NCBI RefSeq assembly: GCF_003390845.1
Contig: NZ_QMEK01000008.1
Span: 1-64,000 of the forward strand
Origin: Tropicimonas sp. IMCC34043
Lineage (GTDB): Bacteria > Pseudomonadota > Alphaproteobacteria > Rhodobacterales > Rhodobacteraceae
Direction of reading: 5' to 3'
Length of the DNA: 64,000 bases
Every line of letters starts with the position of its first letter. Position 1 is the stretch's first letter. Below the pieces are notes generated by a model, which had not been told where the DNA came from, made no database searches, and saw only the letters and a program-made list of their open reading frames with translations. The translations under genes and the position numbers were made by a program. Below, piece by piece: positions 9,095-17,461 of this stretch.

Positions 9095-10243
9095 TCATCG
9101 CGACAACCCGCAGGCATGATACGGTCTCGGGGCGAGGCGGGAGCGAATCAACTGGCCGAGCTCAAGCTCCCCCCTGCCCCATCGGTCGACCAGACGGCGC
9201 AGATACCCGCCGGGATTTGCGATTTCGGCGCCACGCTCCAGAACATAGCCGAGCAGCAATGCGGCATTTGCCGTGCCCATCGAAGCGACCGCGTGTTTCC
9301 AGGACTCGAGGCTGTTCGGCAGCAGCCTCGCCGTATTGTCGAGAGCGTCGCTGATCTCACGCGGTCCCCTGCTCTGTGCAAGTATCGCGGTCAGTGTCGG
9401 AAACGCCCGGGTGATGTCCTGTTCGGTGACGGTGGTGTTTTTCTCTTTCGCGGCGGCTTCATCAACGGGAGTATTCGGAGTCTGATCTATGTGTCGCTCG
9501 GATTGAGCAACAGCGTCGCTCACTCCGGCCGTTGCAACGGGCTGTGCCTCGGAGGTTGTCCACCGCGCGAGGACGGAACGGATCTGGACCAGCATGTCGG
9601 TCAGCCGGTCAATCGTCGGGGTGCGGCGCAAACGCCGGGCGAAATCGGTGACAGCGGCGGCCAGGTCCTCCAGCCGAAGCGTCCGTGGATCGAGGCGCTG
9701 CATCAGCCGCCGCAACCGCGCCAGTTCGTCGGCACAGTCGAGCCGCAGCGCCTCGATCCGCGCGGCGTCGGCGGCGACCTCGGCCGCGATCTGTTGCAGA
9801 CGCCCGCGGCCCGCGACCAGAGGGCCGATGTCGATGCCATAGCTGCGCAGCACCGTCCCGTCCCCCCCTACCCTTCTGAAGCGTTTGCGGTTCGGCGACA
9901 TGACGCGCTGCACCAGCCCGCAGGCCTCGGCACGGCGGATGCAGCGGTTGACCGTGCTGTCGCCCGACAGGCCCATGCGGCGGGCAATCGCGGCGTTGCC
10001 GGCAAAGACGACAAGCCGGCCGTCCCGGTCGAGCGTCAGGTAGTCGCCGTCGACGAAACTGACCAGAACCTCGAGGAAATGCAGGTCGGTCCCGTTCAAC
10101 GACAGCCGCCCGGCGCAGCGCTTGAGCGGTGCGATGAGGTCACGCCATTTGTGCGGTGCGGTGGCCATGACCGCTCCGTTGCCGGGTGCGACAGGCACAC
10201 CTCGACCGGCCCGCGCGACGGCGGGATCTGAAACATGGATCAT
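9095..10243 (-). CDS. repC: Plasmid replication initiator RepC
   Basis: This is the third gene of a repABC operon. RepC proteins bind within their own coding sequence, where the origin of replication lies, and set replication initiation. The recognisable N-terminal half includes KWRDLIAPLKRCAGRLSL, then VVFAGNAAIARRMGLSG and the helix-turn-helix STVNRCIRRAEACGLVQRVMSPNRKR, which follows the RepC pattern of VFPSNxxL and SPNxKR. The C-terminal half has the lower-complexity linker and a conserved tail (GGYLRRLVDRWGRGELELGQLI). I chose ATG 10243 because it gives an N-terminus of usual size; the frame also allows ATG 10285 or a shorter start. The gap to repB carries the predicted antisense RNA. 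Length, 382 residues, is normal. Confidence 0.9.
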   Translation of the reverse strand: MIHVSDPAVARAGRGVPVAPGNGAVMATAPHKWRDLIAPLKRCAGRLSLNGTDLHFLEVLVSFVDGDYLTLDRDGRLVVFAGNAAIARRMGLSGDSTVNRCIRRAEACGLVQRVMSPNRKRFRRVGGDGTVLRSYGIDIGPLVAGRGRLQQIAAEVAADAARIEALRLDCADELARLRRLMQRLDPRTLRLEDLAAAVTDFARRLRRTPTIDRLTDMLVQIRSVLARWTTSEAQPVATAGVSDAVAQSERHIDQTPNTPVDEAAAKEKNTTVTEQDITRAFPTLTAILAQSRGPREISDALDNTARLLPNSLESWKHAVASMGTANAALLLGYVLERGAEIANPGGYLRRLVDRWGRGELELGQLIRSRLAPRPYHACGLSR

Positions 10244-10302
10244 TTCGGTATCACGAGACCCCGTGACCGGGCACAAAACCACCATTCGCCGAATCGGCGT
10301 TA

Positions 10303-10384
10303 TTGACTTCTCGATGTCCGAAGGCCATTCTCAGGGTGCAAACAGAGATTGGGGCGTCCGGGTCGGTGATCTGGCGCCTCTTTT
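10303..10384 (+). ncRNA. Predicted counter-transcribed RNA of the repB-repC spacer
   Basis: RepABC plasmids carry a small antisense RNA (incompatibility determinant) between repB and repC, transcribed against the operon. Here the plus strand shows TTGACT (10303-10308), a 17-base spacer and CATTCT (10326-10331), then a hairpin GGGGCG (10351-10356) with CGCCTC (10375-10380) followed by TTTT (10381-10384). That would give a transcript of about 45-50 bases from near 10338, the right size and place. The range given covers promoter to terminator. The -10 match is weak, so the exact start is uncertain. Confidence 0.55.
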
Positions 10385-10423
10385 CGTTAGGGCCTTTGTG
10401 CCTCCTTCATTTGCTGCTCATCC

Positions 10424-11389
10424 TCAAGTCTCCGCGCCGCCTTCTGCCTTGAAACGGTCGTGAAGTTCGTCGATCAGGCGCTCGGCGTTGTCGCTGACCC
10501 AGCGGTCGAAACCGCTGTCGCTGCGCCTGATGGTAATCGTCGTGGCCCTGGCGCTGTCCTTGATCGCAGCACCATGTTTCAGCTCGCGCGCGGGCAATGC
10601 CGCGCCCAGCCGGTCCTTCGGCCCCCGCCGCGTCGCCTCGGCATAAAGCGCAAGGAAGCGTTCGTCGGAGGTTGCATCGGGGCGCTTGCGGGCAAATCCC
10701 TCGAGGATGGACACCGCGCGGCCCTCGGTAAGGCGTTGGTCGGCGAACAGCTTCAACAGCGCCTGCCAGCGGTCCCGGCCGATGCCCACGGCCGCCCCGA
10801 TCAGGTTCCCTGCCCTTTCGGGAATGCCGTTCGCGATCTTCAGATACTCGCTGACATGGCTTTTGCCGACGTTCAGCGCCGCCTGGATCGTGGTGCGGTC
10901 ATAGCCCGCCGCCTCGATCGCCTTGGCGAACCGGCAGCGTTCATAGAACGACAGATCCTTGCGGGCGCTGTTTTCCTGCCCCTGCGCGATCACGCATTCC
11001 TGGTCGTCGAGGTTGCGCACATTGGCCTTAACCGCGATGCCAAGCTCGGCGCAGGCCTGCAGCCGCCGCCTGCCATAGACGATCTGGAACCGGTTGCGGT
11101 CATTCGGGCTTGGCCGCACCAGAACCGGCACAAGCTGGCCATAGCGTTCGATATTGGCGCGCAGTTCGTCATCGCCGACGGTCACGGTCTCGATCCGGTC
11201 GAGCGGACCGTTCAGGTCGATCCGGCCCGGGTCGATCTCCTGAATGCTGCTTGCCGTCATCTCCTGCAGGCCGGCGGCCAGCGCGCCGACGGCACCGGCC
11301 GGCAGGCTGCTGCGCGGCTTCTTCGGGCGATCCGCGTTCCCGGCCGTGGCATTCTGAAGACTGTCGAGAAGGTTGCTGTTTCTGGCCAT
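10424..11389 (-). CDS. repB: Plasmid partition protein RepB (ParB family)
   Basis: The 321-residue protein has the ParB/Srx N-terminal domain (IQEIDPGRIDLNGPLDRI, then ELRANIERYGQLVPVLVRP and FQIVYGRRRLQAC) and a KorB-type helix-turn-helix (RTTIQAALNVGKSHVSEYLKIANGIP, split over residues about 160-190). RepB binds parS palindromes, loads onto the replicon and stimulates RepA ATPase, ensuring segregation and helping repress the operon. ATG at 11389 overlaps the repA stop as TAATG and is preceded by GGGGACGG; an in-frame TTG at 11401 falls upstream of that ribosome site and is rejected. The matching parS-type sites are at 12817 and 12867. Confidence 0.92.
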   Translation of the reverse strand: MARNSNLLDSLQNATAGNADRPKKPRSSLPAGAVGALAAGLQEMTASSIQEIDPGRIDLNGPLDRIETVTVGDDELRANIERYGQLVPVLVRPSPNDRNRFQIVYGRRRLQACAELGIAVKANVRNLDDQECVIAQGQENSARKDLSFYERCRFAKAIEAAGYDRTTIQAALNVGKSHVSEYLKIANGIPERAGNLIGAAVGIGRDRWQALLKLFADQRLTEGRAVSILEGFARKRPDATSDERFLALYAEATRRGPKDRLGAALPARELKHGAAIKDSARATTITIRRSDSGFDRWVSDNAERLIDELHDRFKAEGGAET

Positions 11390-12585
11390 TACCGTCCCCA
11401 AGCCCTGTGCATCAGTTTTTCGACCTCGGCGCCGACGGCGTTCATGCTTTCCAGCGCCCGGTCATAGGTTTGCCGGTGGATGTCGGCGCGCGGCACCTCA
11501 TAAAGCGACTGCCGGAAGGTCGTCGCGTCCGAGATCGCGGTCGATTTCAGCGCCGTCGAGACCAGCACATCCTCGCCGAACAGGTTGCGCAGGAAGGCGA
11601 CCATCTGCTGCTGCGGCCCGTCCGAGGGTTCGTGCCGCGCGATCAGGTATTTCAGGAAGTCATAGCGCATGGTCACGCCCTGCTGGTCGATCACCTCCAG
11701 CAACTCGCCGGTCATGCGCAGGAACTGCGCCGTCGACGACACGTCGAGCATCGAGGGCACGATCGGTACCAGAATCCCGGTCGAGGCGACAGCACCCGCG
11801 ATGGTCAGAAAGCCAAGCTGCGGCGGGCTGTCGATCAGCACCACGTCGTAATCGTCCGCGACATCGCTGATCGCCACCGACAGCCGCTTGAAGAACGGGA
11901 CCTCGCGGCGGCTGGTATCGCGCAGCACCGCCGCGGTCTCGTGTTCGAAGGTCTGCAGTTGCAGCTCGGCCGGGACTAGATCGATGTTCTGGAAATAGGT
12001 CGGATGGGCGCAGTCGCGGATCGACACCGGATCGTCGTACTTGATCGCGTCATAGGCGGTGAACATGTCGTCGAGATCGAGCGTCGGACGGATCCCGAAC
12101 ATCGTGGTCAGGCTGCCCTGCGGGTCGAGGTCGATCGCGAGCACCCGATAGGAATGCAGCGCAAGGTAGTGCGCCAGATGCAGCGTCGTGCTGGTCTTGG
12201 CCGAGCCGCCCTTGAAGTTCATCAGCTGCAGCACCTGCAGCGCCTCGCCCTCCTGCCGGCCGCGCAGATAGCTGCCCTTCTTCTTGGCGGTCTTTTCCAG
12301 GATCTCGCGGATCTGCTGGATCGCCTGTGCCGAATAGAACCGGCGCCCGCCGCTGGCGGTATGGACGTCGGGAATACGGCCCTCGGCATGAAGGTTGCGC
12401 AGGAATTGCGGCGTCACGTCGAGCAGGTCGGCGACCTCTCCGGCCTGAAACAGCCGCAAGTCCTTTCTTGCATCCGGTGCGAAGGTACGCATCTGATGCA
12501 CGTTGAGCGCATCGGCCAACCGGTCGGCCATGTCGAGCACGGCGGAGGAGGCCGTGGGATCTTCGATGGGGGGCATGTCTTTCAT
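11389..12585 (-). CDS. repA: Plasmid partition ATPase RepA (ParA family)
   Basis: The 398-residue protein has an N-terminal MerR-like DNA-binding region (FQAGEVADLLDVTPQFLRNLHAEGRI, residues about 45-72) and a ParA ATPase domain with deviant Walker A KGGSAKTST, Walker A' DLDPQGSL and Walker B VVLIDSPPQLG. RepA moves plasmid copies with RepB and represses repABC transcription through its N-terminal domain. It is the first gene of the operon, followed by repB with a one-base overlap. Start at 12585 gives the family N-terminus. A TTGACT on the minus strand near 12670 may be part of its promoter, but no good -10 was seen. Confidence 0.92.
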   Translation of the reverse strand: MKDMPPIEDPTASSAVLDMADRLADALNVHQMRTFAPDARKDLRLFQAGEVADLLDVTPQFLRNLHAEGRIPDVHTASGGRRFYSAQAIQQIREILEKTAKKKGSYLRGRQEGEALQVLQLMNFKGGSAKTSTTLHLAHYLALHSYRVLAIDLDPQGSLTTMFGIRPTLDLDDMFTAYDAIKYDDPVSIRDCAHPTYFQNIDLVPAELQLQTFEHETAAVLRDTSRREVPFFKRLSVAISDVADDYDVVLIDSPPQLGFLTIAGAVASTGILVPIVPSMLDVSSTAQFLRMTGELLEVIDQQGVTMRYDFLKYLIARHEPSDGPQQQMVAFLRNLFGEDVLVSTALKSTAISDATTFRQSLYEVPRADIHRQTYDRALESMNAVGAEVEKLMHRAWGR

Positions 12586-12756
12586 GGCTCTGGTTGCGCT
12601 GATTCTGCTCTGTGCTGCCGTTTACCGACACTTTGACTGCTAGAAAGGCACCGATTCCGTGTCCAAGTCAATATCTTGCATGGCTTTTCGCCTCCGGCAC
12701 AAGACAGGGGCGGGGCGGCGACAGAGGCGGGAGAGCGCCTCGATGATGGCGCATCG

Positions 12757-12772
12757 GGTCCCGGTTGGGAAC
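12757..12772. other. Degenerate parS-like site
   Basis: GGTCCCGGTTGGGAAC matches the two perfect palindromes downstream at 12 of 16 positions and keeps one half-site (GGGAAC) intact. It lies 60 bases before the first perfect copy, which suggests a weaker third RepB site. Confidence 0.35.
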
Positions 12773-12816
12773 CGTGTTCGCAAGCGAGCGGCGCGGAGGC
12801 GGCCGGAGGGGCCAGA

Positions 12817-12832
12817 GTTCCCAGCCGGGAAC
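12817..12832. other. parS: parS-type partition site, copy 1
   Basis: GTTCCCAGCCGGGAAC is a perfect 16-base palindrome matching the GTT-N4-GC-N4-AAC form of repABC partition sites to which RepB binds. It lies 232 bases upstream of repA. Confidence 0.75.
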
Positions 12833-12866
12833 TTTTCCCGGAACGGTGCGCGGCGCCGGATCGCGA

Positions 12867-12882
12867 GTTCCCAGCCGGGAAC
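12867..12882. other. parS: parS-type partition site, copy 2
   Basis: A second identical copy of GTTCCCAGCCGGGAAC starts exactly 50 bases after the first, and both are preceded by GA and followed by T or TC, so the flanks are also similar. Two identical palindromes upstream of repA are strong support for a centromere. Confidence 0.75.
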
Positions 12883-13225
12883 TCTTTGCGCGGCGAGCGG
12901 CCATGCGACGGGGCAGGGGCGGTCGCAGGGGAAAGCCTGAAATCGGGTTGGTCCTGAAGGTCGGGTTGCATGAATGCGCTTGGGGCCAGAATCTCGGGGC
13001 GTCGACTCCGGGCGCAGTCTTGACCGAGACTCTGTCAAAGGCGGTGAACGGACCGTCCGCATCGACCGCCGCCACAGCAAAGGGCGGGCAGGGCAGCGGC
13101 ACAGGGAAGGGCAGGGGCCGCGATCCCTGTCGCCATGTGTAAACGCGCCGACAGCGCCACACCCATGCGGGGCAGCGCTGTCGCGTTCGATCAGGCGGGG
13201 AAGCCGGCCACCGGGCCTTGGCGGT

Positions 13226-13648
13226 TCAGCCGACGCGCTGTCCGGCCGCGTCGATCAGGGGGGTGCCATCCTCTTTCGCCATCGGTCCGGGCGGCAAGCG
13301 GTCGAGCAGGTCCAGCACCGTCTCGCTCGGGCGGCACAGCCGGACGCCCTTTGGCGAACAGACGATGGGGCGGTTGACCAGAACCGGATGTGCGACCATC
13401 GCGTCCAGCAGCGCCGCGTCCGATACCGAGGGATCGAGCAGGCCCAGTTCCTCGGCCGGCGACTTCGTGGTCCGAAGCGCCGTGCGCGGAGTCAGGCCGG
13501 CGGCGGCAAACAGCGCCAGAAGCTGCGGGCGGGTCCAGCCGGTCTTGAGGTACTCGATCACGACGGGTGTTTCGCCCGAGGCCTCGATGATCGCCAGCAC
13601 GTTGCGCGAGGTGCCGCAGGCGGGGTTGTGGTGGATGACGACGGTCAT
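13226..13648 (-). CDS. arsC: Arsenate reductase, glutaredoxin-coupled ArsC type
   Basis: The 140-residue protein starts [16 protein letters not shown], which carries the HxxxCxxxR-type active site of the Spx/ArsC fold with the catalytic cysteine at residue 11. The C-terminal part retains the arginine-containing [17 protein letters not shown] segment that binds arsenate in this family. It reduces arsenate to arsenite with glutathione and glutaredoxin in the cytoplasm, supplying the Acr3 pump encoded just upstream. The start at 13648 overlaps the acr3 stop by four bases. It is the last gene of the minus-strand operon arsR, arsC (phosphatase type), acr3, arsC. Confidence 0.93.
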   Translation of the reverse strand: MTVVIHHNPACGTSRNVLAIIEASGETPVVIEYLKTGWTRPQLLALFAAAGLTPRTALRTTKSPAEELGLLDPSVSDAALLDAMVAHPVLVNRPIVCSPKGVRLCRPSETVLDLLDRLPPGPMAKEDGTPLIDAAGQRVG

Positions 13649-14712
13649 GATCCGGCTTTCCCGGCTGGGAACCAGTGCTGGGTCCGGTTGGCGAAGGCAA
13701 CGAGCGACAGCATCACCGGCACTTCGACCAGAACCCCGACCACCGTCGCCAATGCCGCGCCAGAGCCGAGCCCGAACAGGCTGATCGCGACGGCGACGGC
13801 CAGCTCGAAGAAGTTCGAGGTGCCGATCAGCGCGCAAGGCGCCGCGACGTTGAACGGAATGCCCCAGGCCCGCGCCGCGCCATAGGCCAGAAAGAAGATC
13901 CCGTAGGACTGGATCAGCAGCGGCACGGCAATCAGGGCGATGACAAGCGGGCGGTCGAGAATGACCTCGCCCTGGAACCCGAACAGCAGCACGACCGTCA
14001 CCAGCAGGCCGAGGATCGAGAATGGCTGCACCCGCGCCTTGAAGGCGTCGACCGCCGCCGTGCCGCCGCCTTGCACCAGCCTGTGGCGGGTCAGGTAGCC
14101 CGCGAGCAGCGGCAGCATGACATAAAGGCCGACCGACAGCAGCAGCGTGTCCCAGGGCACCACGATGTCGGTCACGCCCAGCAGGAAGGCGACGATGGGG
14201 GCAAAGGCAAAGACCATGACGACATCGTTCACGCTGACCTGCACCAGGGTATAGGTGGGATCGCCGCGGGTCAGGTTCGACCAGACGAACACCATCGCCG
14301 TGCAGGGCGCCGCACCCAGCAGGATCACGCCCGCCAGATAGGCCTGTGCATCGTCTGGCGGGATCAGCCCGGCAAAGACGTGGTTGAAGAACAGCACGCC
14401 GAGCGCTGCCATGGTGAAGGGCTTGATCAGCCAGTTCACGACGAGCGTCACGATCAGACCCTTCGGCCTGTCGCCAACCTGGCGCAGCGCACCGAAATCG
14501 ACGCCGACCATCATCGGATAGACCATTGCCCAGATCAGCACCGCAACCGGCAGGTTGACCGATGCGACCTCGAGCGAGGCGAGGGCGCCAAAGGCGCCGG
14601 GGGCGAGGTTGCCAAGCAAAAGCCCGGCCCCGATGGCAAGCGCCACCCAGACCGAAAGCCAGCGCTCGAAGGTGCCAAGACCCGCCGCGGCGGGAAGCGA
14701 TGTATCTGTCAT
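13645..14712 (-). CDS. acr3: Arsenite efflux transporter Acr3
   Basis: The 355-residue, ten-helix protein belongs to the BART/Acr3 family. Diagnostic segments are [13 protein letters not shown] in the second helix region and the cysteine-containing [13 protein letters not shown] in helix four, where the conserved Cys is required for arsenite transport, followed by [14 protein letters not shown]. It exports arsenite across the inner membrane using proton motive force. The start at 14712 is chosen because the residues upstream in the same frame are antisense-like to the preceding gene and [22 protein letters not shown] is a normal Acr3 beginning. It sits between the two arsC genes of the operon. 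Confidence 0.95.
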   Translation of the reverse strand: MTDTSLPAAAGLGTFERWLSVWVALAIGAGLLLGNLAPGAFGALASLEVASVNLPVAVLIWAMVYPMMVGVDFGALRQVGDRPKGLIVTLVVNWLIKPFTMAALGVLFFNHVFAGLIPPDDAQAYLAGVILLGAAPCTAMVFVWSNLTRGDPTYTLVQVSVNDVVMVFAFAPIVAFLLGVTDIVVPWDTLLLSVGLYVMLPLLAGYLTRHRLVQGGGTAAVDAFKARVQPFSILGLLVTVVLLFGFQGEVILDRPLVIALIAVPLLIQSYGIFFLAYGAARAWGIPFNVAAPCALIGTSNFFELAVAVAISLFGLGSGAALATVVGVLVEVPVMLSLVAFANRTQHWFPAGKAGS

Positions 14713-14734
14713 GTCGGGCTTTCGCGGTTTGGGG

Positions 14735-15244
14735 TCAGTCGGCCGATTCGGGGATCTTGCCGATGTCATCGAGGTTGCGTTGCAGCGCCATCCGGTCGAG
14801 CGATCCGATGGGCAGGTTGACGAAGATCGAGATACGGCTGCGCAGCATCCGATAGGTTTCGGCGAAGGCAAAGCGCCTCATGGCTTCGGTGCCGCCGGCC
14901 TTGACGGGATCCGGGACCCCCCAATGCGCCGTCATCGGCTGGCCCGGCCAGACCGGACAGACTTCTGCGGCGGCGTTGTCGCAGACGGTGAACACGAAAT
15001 CCATCTGCGGCGCATCGGCCGCGGCGAACTCGTCCCAGCTCTTGGATCTTGCGAAGCCGGTGTCGTGGTTCAGGCCCCGCAGCAGGTCGAGCGTGTAGGG
15101 ATGCGGCGCTGATTCCGGATTCGATCCGGCGGAGAAGGCCTTGAACCGGCCCATCCCCTCGCGGTTCATGATCGCCTCCGCGATGAGCGAGCGGGCAGAG
15201 TTTCCGGTGCACAGGAACAGAACGTTATAGGCATCTTTGGTCAT
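14735..15244 (-). CDS. arsC: Arsenate reductase, low-molecular-weight phosphatase type
   Basis: The 169-residue protein carries the LMW protein tyrosine phosphatase signature [11 protein letters not shown] (CX5R with catalytic Cys12) and the general acid region VPDPVKA. This class of ArsC reduces arsenate to arsenite using thioredoxin, mycothiol or glutaredoxin. It begins nine bases after arsR and precedes acr3. The operon thus encodes two unrelated arsenate reductases, which is common in alphaproteobacteria. Length and motifs are complete. Confidence 0.93.
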   Translation of the reverse strand: MTKDAYNVLFLCTGNSARSLIAEAIMNREGMGRFKAFSAGSNPESAPHPYTLDLLRGLNHDTGFARSKSWDEFAAADAPQMDFVFTVCDNAAAEVCPVWPGQPMTAHWGVPDPVKAGGTEAMRRFAFAETYRMLRSRISIFVNLPIGSLDRMALQRNLDDIGKIPESAD

Positions 15245-15253
15245 CTCGCCCTC

Positions 15254-15586
15254 CTAACAGGCACAGCCAAGTTCCTTGATGACGGGTTGGCAGATCTCGG
15301 GACGGCCGCCGCAGCAATCCTCCATCAGGAAGGCCAGCAGGCCGCGCATCCCGTCCATGTCGGCGAAGTAGCGGATGCTGCGACCCTGCCGTTCGAACCG
15401 GATCAGACCCGCCTGGGTCAGGATCGACAGATTGGCCGACATGGTGTTCTGGCGCACGTCGAGCGTGTCGCTGATGTCGCCGGCCGCCATGCCCGTCTCG
15501 CCCGCCTTTATGAGCAGGCGGAAGACATCGAGCCGGGTCGACTGGCTGAGTGCGGCAAAGGCGCTGAGGGCATTTTTCCTATCCAT
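15254..15586 (-). CDS. arsR: ArsR-family arsenite-responsive repressor
   Basis: The 110-residue winged-helix protein shows the ArsR helix-turn-helix (AAGDISDTLDVRQNTMSANLSILTQAG region, residues 35-63) and beta wing (IRFERQGRSIRYFADM). The classical ELCVCDL metal motif is absent; instead cysteines cluster at the C-terminus (EDCCGGRPEIC and GCAC), indicating a metal site placed as in some other ArsR types. It represses the ars operon that it heads until arsenite binds. The start ATG at 15586 has no Shine-Dalgarno; an in-frame TTG upstream lies inside the probable -35 and is rejected. Confidence 0.9.
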   Translation of the reverse strand: MDRKNALSAFAALSQSTRLDVFRLLIKAGETGMAAGDISDTLDVRQNTMSANLSILTQAGLIRFERQGRSIRYFADMDGMRGLLAFLMEDCCGGRPEICQPVIKELGCAC

Positions 15587-15593
15587 ATATCGT

Positions 15594-15622
15594 GAACTAT
15601 TGATGGAAAGGAGGGCTGTCAA
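15594..15622 (-). promoter_or_regulatory. ars promoter, apparently leaderless
   Basis: On the minus strand TTGACA (15622-15617) is followed after 17 bases by TAGTTC (15599-15594). A start of transcription seven bases on would fall at about 15587, directly before the arsR ATG, which also lacks a ribosome site. The -10 is poor, so the call rests mainly on the perfect -35 and on position. Confidence 0.45.
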
Positions 15623-15799
15623 GCCGCAAACACCTGCCTCCCGTTTGCCACGAGAGAAAGCAGGCTCGATCCAGGTCTCCCGGGGGATCAGACGGGCGCG
15701 GGGCAGGGTCGCTATATTCGGCGTTCAGGCGCCCTGACCGGCCTGTCGCCGTGACGTCGATGCTGCGGCGGTCCGAAAGGTCCGGGCCGCCAGGCCGCC

Positions 15800-16429
15800 T
15801 CAGGCCAGCCGCTTCGCCGTCTGCTCGGCCATGGCTGTCAGGATCATGCAGCAGGACGTGGCGCCCGCATCGAGCACGCCCCGCGACCGCTCGCCCAGCC
15901 GGCTGGCGCGGCCGATCTTTGCCACCATGTCGAGCGTGCTGTCGCGGCCCGCCTCGGCGGCGGCCGTCATCGCCCGAAGTGCGGCCGGGAAATCGTCGCC
16001 CGCAGCACAGAACGCGTCGACCGCCGGGAACAGCGTGTCGAGAAGCGTCTTGTCCCCGACCTTGGCCGACCCGATGGCAACCACACCGTCGCGCCCGGCC
16101 GCCAGCATGGCGCCAAAGGTCCGGACGTCGATCTGCTCCTTGCCCTCGATCACATCGGCCATGTCGGCAAAGAACATCCCGTAGAGCGGCCCCATCGAGC
16201 CGCCGATCTCGGACATCAGCACGTCCGACAGCGTCATCATCGCGGCGTCGAGCGTGTCCGCGTCGGTGATGCGTTCGGCCGCCCGGCCAAAGCCCTTGGC
16301 CATGTTGTTGCCGTGATCGCCGTCGCCGATCTTGCCGTCGATCTCGGACAGATAGCCGCGGTTCTCGACGATGACGGCGGCGACCTCGCGAATGATCGCG
16401 CCGGCACCTGCGTTGGCGAATGTGCTCAT
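15800..16429 (-). CDS. dhaL: Dihydroxyacetone kinase subunit DhaL (ADP/ATP-binding)
   Basis: The 209-residue protein is the nucleotide-binding subunit of a dihydroxyacetone-type kinase: DGKIGDGDHGNNM (residues about 31-43) holds the Asp residues that bind two Mg ions, and IGGSMGPLYG and the late GVLDAGATSC segments line the nucleotide site. With DhaK it phosphorylates small ketoses such as dihydroxyacetone or erythrulose. No DhaM phosphotransferase subunit is adjacent, so it probably uses ATP directly. It overlaps dhaK by four bases and ends the polyol operon. Confidence 0.92.
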   Translation of the reverse strand: MSTFANAGAGAIIREVAAVIVENRGYLSEIDGKIGDGDHGNNMAKGFGRAAERITDADTLDAAMMTLSDVLMSEIGGSMGPLYGMFFADMADVIEGKEQIDVRTFGAMLAAGRDGVVAIGSAKVGDKTLLDTLFPAVDAFCAAGDDFPAALRAMTAAAEAGRDSTLDMVAKIGRASRLGERSRGVLDAGATSCCMILTAMAEQTAKRLA

Positions 16430-17430
16430 CCGTTCACCCCCATGGCAGGCGTCGCGACGTCGTGGTCCAGAAGCGCCTTCAACTCGTCGTCGAGCTTCAT
16501 CACCGTCAGCGTCGCGCCCATCATTTCAAGCGATGTGAAATAATTGCCGGCGAAACCGCGATAGGTCGTGATCCCTTGCGCGGCAAGCTGCGATTCGATG
16601 CGGTCGTACAGCACGTAAAGCTCGTTCACCGGCGTCGCGCCAAGCCCGGATATCAGCACGCAGACCTCGTCGCCCGTCGCCAGGTCGTGATCGTCGAGCA
16701 CGATCTTCAGCATGTCGTCGGCGACCTCGTTGGCGGATTTGAGCTCGGTGATGTTCACGCCCGGCTCGCCGTGGTGGCCGATGCCGAATTCCATCTTGCC
16801 GGGTTCGATCTGAAAGTTCGGCTTGCCGTTGGCGGGCAGCGTGCAGGGGGCAAGCCCGACGCCGATCGACCGGGTGGCGTCGATGGCCTTCTGGGCCGCC
16901 GCCTGAACCTCGGCGGCACTGGCGCCGAGGGCCGCCTTGGCGCCGCCGATCTTCCACATCAGGATCTCGCCCGCCACGCCGCGCCGCTTTTCACGCTCGG
17001 CGGCCGGGGCCGAACAGACGTCGTCGTTGGCAACGACCGTCAGCACCTCGATCCCTTCCTTCTTTGCCATCCGCATGGCCATCTTCACGTTCATGTTGTC
17101 GCCGGCATAGTTGCCATAGAGCACACAGACGCCCGCCCCGCCGTTGGCGGCCTTGATGGCGTCGAGAAAGCTCTTGGCCGTGGGCGAGGAGAACAGCTCG
17201 CCGACCGCAACCGCGTCCACCATGTTGCGGCCGGTATAGCCGATGAAGGCAGGCTCGTGGCCCGATCCGCCGCCGGTAACGACCCCGACCTTGCCCTGCA
17301 CGGGCGCGTCCCTCGATACAACCACGCGGTCGTTCGCCGGGTCGAGCCGGACGAGATCGCTGTGGACCTTCACAAACCCCCGAACCGTTTCTTCGACGAT
17401 TGCATCGGGGTCGTTCACAAATCTCTGCAT
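16426..17430 (-). CDS. dhaK: Dihydroxyacetone kinase subunit DhaK (ketose-binding)
   Basis: The 334-residue protein carries the DhaK hallmarks: GGGSGHEPAFIGYTG near residue 51-65 and FGIGHHGEPGVN near residue 215, the latter with the His that forms a covalent hemiaminal with the ketose substrate. The fold binds dihydroxyacetone or a homologous ketose in the cytoplasm while DhaL supplies the phosphate. Linked to a polyol-dehydrogenase-like SDR and a ribose-type importer, the substrate may be erythrulose made by oxidation of a tetritol rather than dihydroxyacetone itself. This is inference from context; D- and L-erythrulose kinases of this family are known. Confidence 0.92.
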   Translation of the reverse strand: MQRFVNDPDAIVEETVRGFVKVHSDLVRLDPANDRVVVSRDAPVQGKVGVVTGGGSGHEPAFIGYTGRNMVDAVAVGELFSSPTAKSFLDAIKAANGGAGVCVLYGNYAGDNMNVKMAMRMAKKEGIEVLTVVANDDVCSAPAAEREKRRGVAGEILMWKIGGAKAALGASAAEVQAAAQKAIDATRSIGVGLAPCTLPANGKPNFQIEPGKMEFGIGHHGEPGVNITELKSANEVADDMLKIVLDDHDLATGDEVCVLISGLGATPVNELYVLYDRIESQLAAQGITTYRGFAGNYFTSLEMMGATLTVMKLDDELKALLDHDVATPAMGVNG

Positions 17431-17461
17431 GGCACTTTCTCCAGGGACACGTCTCGGGTCC

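Larger units (their letters stand above)
12586..13225. other. repA upstream region with parS-type sites
   Basis: This 640-base stretch between repA and the arsenic genes contains no credible gene; the overlapping open frames on both strands have no ribosome sites or recognisable family. It carries two perfect 16-base palindromes and one imperfect copy, described separately, and presumably the repABC promoter. Confidence 0.6.

Noticed and set aside
13657-13672. TTTCCCGGCTGGGAAC, 13/16 match to the parS palindrome
   Set aside because: It lies in the coding end of acr3 and lacks the outer G of GTT; may be chance.
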